64,000 nt of DNA from Hyperoplus lanceolatus (lineage: Eukaryota > Chordata > Actinopteri > Uranoscopiformes > Ammodytidae): positions 11,161,501 through 11,225,500 of the forward strand of contig CM049402.1 of the NCBI GenBank assembly GCA_026929865.2. The letters are read 5' to 3'. Within the stretch, counting starts at the first letter, position 1, and each line of letters starts with the position of its first letter. A program made the position numbers and the translations under genes. Shown here one piece after another: positions 59,072-64,000 of the stretch. The notes under the pieces are model-generated. The model saw nothing but the letters and a program-made list of their open reading frames with translations, was not told the DNA's origin and searched no databases.

Positions 59072-59092
59072 GGAGCTATCCATGGTACTGAA
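59072..59092 (-). promoter_or_regulatory. RE1/NRSE-like element after exon 15
   Basis: The + strand core is GAGCTATCCATGGTACTGAA; 17 of 21 match. It lies 157 bp past the exon 15 donor with no exon following in the window, which supports linkage of RE1 to the exon on its left. Confidence 0.72.
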
Positions 59093-61146
<2,054 letters not shown>

Positions 61147-61775
61147 CTAGAGTCACACATTGTCCTCCCTGTTAATCATTCAAGGTTTTACATATTTCCA
61201 TTATTATTATACTATGCCCCACTCTCTTAATTGTTTTCTGCACCTCTACCCTACATTTGTTTGTGAAACACAGTGAGTTTTTGTAGGGCAGTGTGTGACA
61301 GTAGGCTATATTTCATATGCTAATACTATAGTAACACCCATGGGAAATCTAAAGCCATGTTATTCACTTATACTATAAAAGAGTAATGAGCTAAGGGAAT
61401 TATTTGTTTTCTTTTGTATTCTCAGCTCTAAAAATACAACCGTTTTCATTTCTATATGTATTACTCCTGCCTGCTACACATCACCATTTAGTTTGCTCTG
61501 CACCATCAAAATACATACATGATACTATTCATTCCAAGCCTGCTCCTTTTTCTCTTCCTCCTGCACCATGTTGCCAGACCCTTTTTTACCCTCCCCCTCT
61601 CCTTCACCAGCACTGGTGGAGAAGGGGAGCAGCTGAGAGAACTAACAGGGAATTAACGTCCATCTCTGCAGACATGTGTGCCATCAGCCTCAGAGCGCTG
61701 TAAACACGATCCAATATATTTTCATTAAGATGCCTAATGTGTGCACAGAGTAGAGGCAGCCCTGATCCGCTCATA

Positions 61776-61800
61776 CCACGTGGGGGGACACGGACATTTC
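61776..61800 (+). promoter_or_regulatory. CTCF-like motif in right flank
   Basis: CCACGTGGGGGGACACGG resembles the class I promoter element with two extra G, in the same orientation. There is no C-rich box at the expected distance and no exon after it, so it would be a stand-alone site. Motif evidence only. Confidence 0.35.
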
Positions 61801-62339
61801 GATAAGATTTGTCAGTAGTTAAATCTAGCTTTGCATGTACAGTCGCATGGTATTGCTATTTAAAAATGTTGTTATAGCTCCAAGCGCGTGGGATGTACGT
61901 TCACATACTCCCGGCGAAGCTCACTTTACATTGTGTGGTGGTGGTTCTATGATGCTTTTAAGTCACTCAGACGGTATGACCTCATTTCAGGGAGTGGTAC
62001 AGCACAAGCAAGCATGGCCTGATGTCATAACTCCCGTTGGTTTGGATTGCTTCTGTGTGAAGTGAATGTGTTTTTGTCTGCGCTCTCAAACTAACTGTAG
62101 GCTACATACTGCAGGAGCTGCTGCGTATGAGCTATGTGGGTCAGCGTGTGATTTAAAGATGGCAGCGCGCTACAAACATGCTCCATCTGAATGAACCTGT
62201 CTCGCTCTTTTCTCGGATGCAGCCTCTGCTGCACCATCTCTACATCCATAATGTGGCTCCTGACACAATGCCTGAAGCTGTTTCTTGCACAAAAGTGGTT
62301 CAGTATTTGTTCTGTATGCTGCAGCTCTCCGTGAATGTG

Positions 62340-62560
62340 AGAGTGCGGGGGGAGGGGCAGGTAATTTTCCGTTACTCGCTGCTTCTGCAGCAGAAGGAAG
62401 GGGAGCTTCAGTCAGTACCGATCGAGGTATCAGCTCCGCTCGGCTCAGCTCTCTCCCCTCTGCGGCTGGGCGGGGCCGATAACACCTAGTGTCAGAAGGC
62501 AAACCGGTTGGGAGGGGCCAAGGGCGGATGAGGAGGAGAGGCTTTTGTCCAAACGACCAT
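62340..62560. promoter_or_regulatory. GC-rich promoter-like patch
   Basis: In an otherwise AT-rich flank this stretch has many CpG, a GC box (GGGCGGGGCC) near 62468-62478 and several GGGGAGG/GAGGGGCC runs; a TTTATAAAACC sequence lies about 90 bp beyond. It could be a CpG-island promoter of a neighbouring gene or of a further protocadherin exon outside the window. The open frames through it match nothing I know. Confidence 0.35.
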
Positions 62561-64000
62561 CCTGTGTCGTGTTTCAGTATATCTTTTTTATGGAGCAGCA
62601 AGACTGTACTCATTTGCATAAAGCAGAAATGGCCTCATGTGGGTGTTTTATAAAACCGCGCTGGTGTTGATAATAAGGTACACATTTAAAAACCTATTGA
62701 GAGGGCTATAGTTATTGTTTTGCAGTAATACATAAGATGTTGACTTGGGGTTTAGAGTGTGCATCCGATAAAAGCTTCTAACTCCCTCCCTAGTGCTGCA
62801 AAATGCATTAAATAATTGATTCTGCAGCACATTATCCTGGTTGAGTCATACAGTTAAGTGGTTCACTGTTCATAGATTGCAGCCCTACATTAGATAGAAG
62901 CATTCACCTACGTCATGTTGGTGGATTACACATGTGGGTCAAACAGATGGACCAAAATCATGACAAGAAATGTCCTTATCTAACCGGTTTTAATACAAGG
63001 TGACAGAGTGGTTACCTGAAAATGTATTGTTCTTCTGTATTTCTCTCCCCGTCACACAGTCTTATATCACTTCCTGTTTTTCTCCTTGACAAGGGTGTGT
63101 CCTTTTGTGCAAGTGAGGTTAGTGCTGCTGTCTGTGGTTACCATGGAGACTGTTCTCAGCCTTAATGAAATGATGAACTAGTCTGTTTCCAGGGAGCTGC
63201 CAGCACGTACCCACCCCCACCCAACATCCATCCCAGCATGTGTTATAGAGAGGCAGTCATGGAGGAAACAGGGTGTACGCAATGGGAGGCAGGAGAGATG
63301 GAGAGAGATAGAGAGACAAAGTGAAAGATGTCAACCAAAGATGTGCTGCATCTTGAGCAGGAATGCCAAGTCAGACCAAGGTTAAAGGATGTGAGCAAGC
63401 TAGAGAAAAGTGTGTGATTACAGAATCGTTTCTAAAAAATAAAAATAAAAAGTGGGGAGAGGGGTTTAGAGGAAGTCACAAACACAGCGGCACAGACTCG
63501 AGCCTTGAGCGTGAGATAGTGAGTAAATTGTAGCTTCTGAGGATGTGATGGACAAAAAACATATTAAATACATGCCCTGCGGCTGAGTGAGAACATCACA
63601 GGCTTACAATTGGTCACAGATGAAAGAAAAGAACGTATCACCACCATTCCCCTTCTCCCCCTCTTCCACCAACCCATCCTTCATCCGAGCTCCCTCTTAG
63701 TGGCATCGGGACGTGTTTGCAGTCATTAGATTAGCTTTGTCATGCTCAGAACCACGGGTTCCATCCTCTCCCATCCGGCAGGGATACAATACCAGTGCAT
63801 CCTAAGAGGGAAGTATCCAAAGCCGGCCTGCTTTCCCTGATAGCTTTGTTCAGTCCCACAACAAGAATCGGTGTTATTTATGCACAGGCTGAACCAGGAC
63901 AACCAAGGAACTGTTTGCAGGGCCCAAGAGGGAGGGATTTCTGCTGCTTTTGGTAGTCTTGTGCCCTTCATCTTTGAAAGCAAGGTACTCAAGGGATCAG

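Larger units (their letters stand above)
61147..64000. other. Non-coding right flank, second part
   Basis: No coding exon found; in particular no segment encoding the alpha constant-exon start (PNPDWRYSASLRAG type). Points of interest inside are a possible conserved element with a CTCF-like motif at 61.63-61.80 kb, a GC-rich promoter-like patch at 62.34-62.56 kb and an imperfect X-box-like sequence at 63137-63150. The sequence may be intron between variable and constant exons or the space beyond the cluster. Confidence 0.45.

Noticed and set aside
61776-61833. A sixteenth variable-exon promoter
   Set aside because: The CTCF-like motif lacks the C-rich box at +51-57 and no 2.4-kb cadherin frame follows.
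62170-62619. Open frames on both strands in the GC-rich patch
   Set aside because: CpG-rich DNA has few stops by composition; the translations show no domain, signal peptide or family resemblance.
63128-63150. RE1-like sequence CTGCTGTCTGTGGTTACC
   Set aside because: Only about 13 of 21 positions match and it is not in the usual position after an exon.

Overview
The window is a stretch of a teleost clustered-protocadherin locus. Fifteen large single-exon reading frames of about 2.4 kb lie head to tail on the + strand between about 9.1 and 58.9 kb. Each encodes a signal peptide, six cadherin (EC) repeats, one transmembrane helix and an 82-residue cytoplasmic stub, and ends in phase 0 at a GT splice donor instead of a stop codon. 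These are protocadherin variable exons that would be spliced to shared constant exons further downstream. The SVSEE start of EC1, the CX5C motif in EC1 and a GSWSYS motif in the cytoplasmic stub point to the alpha subfamily. The fish assignment rests on the extreme 3' homogenisation of the exons, the very long CA/GT microsatellites and the short inverted-repeat elements; the species cannot be named from the sequence.

Layout. 1-8.7 kb: non-coding left flank with a long (CA)n array, a TA-rich array, a (TG)n array, one TTAA-flanked inverted-repeat element, two reverse-oriented CTCF-like motifs and a CCAAT/X-box patch. 9.1-58.9 kb: variable exons 1 to 15 (numbered here by position). Exons 1-7 and 9 form one class (EC1 begins [13 protein letters not shown] or close), exons 8 and 10-14 a second class (signal peptide usually ending LCDW.., EC1 with EEVDKG/EEVNKG), and exon 15 is divergent. 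Exons 2 and 3 each carry one frameshift in EC5 and are scored as pseudogenes. 58.9-64 kb: non-coding right flank with a (GT)n array, a possible conserved element near 61.6 kb and a GC-rich promoter-like patch near 62.4 kb. No constant exon was found in the window.

Regulation. Every exon has its own promoter 150-270 bp before the ATG. It consists of a CTCF-like conserved sequence element (CCAC..., ending in GACC) followed at a nearly fixed distance (start to start 51-57 bp in 13 of 15) by a CTCCTCCC box. The element's sequence comes in two flavours that follow exon class. Downstream of most exons, 64-470 bp past the splice donor, is a RE1/NRSE element (REST/NRSF binding site), always in the same orientation: fifteen copies, including two tandem or double sets and one orphan upstream of exon 1.

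Evolution. From the middle of EC5 to the splice donor (about 860 bp) the 15 exons are almost identical, silent sites included, and differ at a few two-state residues that are shuffled among exons. Upstream EC1-EC4, the recognition part, are diverse. This is the signature of repeated gene conversion ending abruptly at the exon's 3' edge. Together the exons would provide a set of neuronal surface recognition modules with variable adhesive faces and one shared EC6-membrane-cytoplasmic part, chosen by promoter/CTCF choice and silenced outside neurons by REST.
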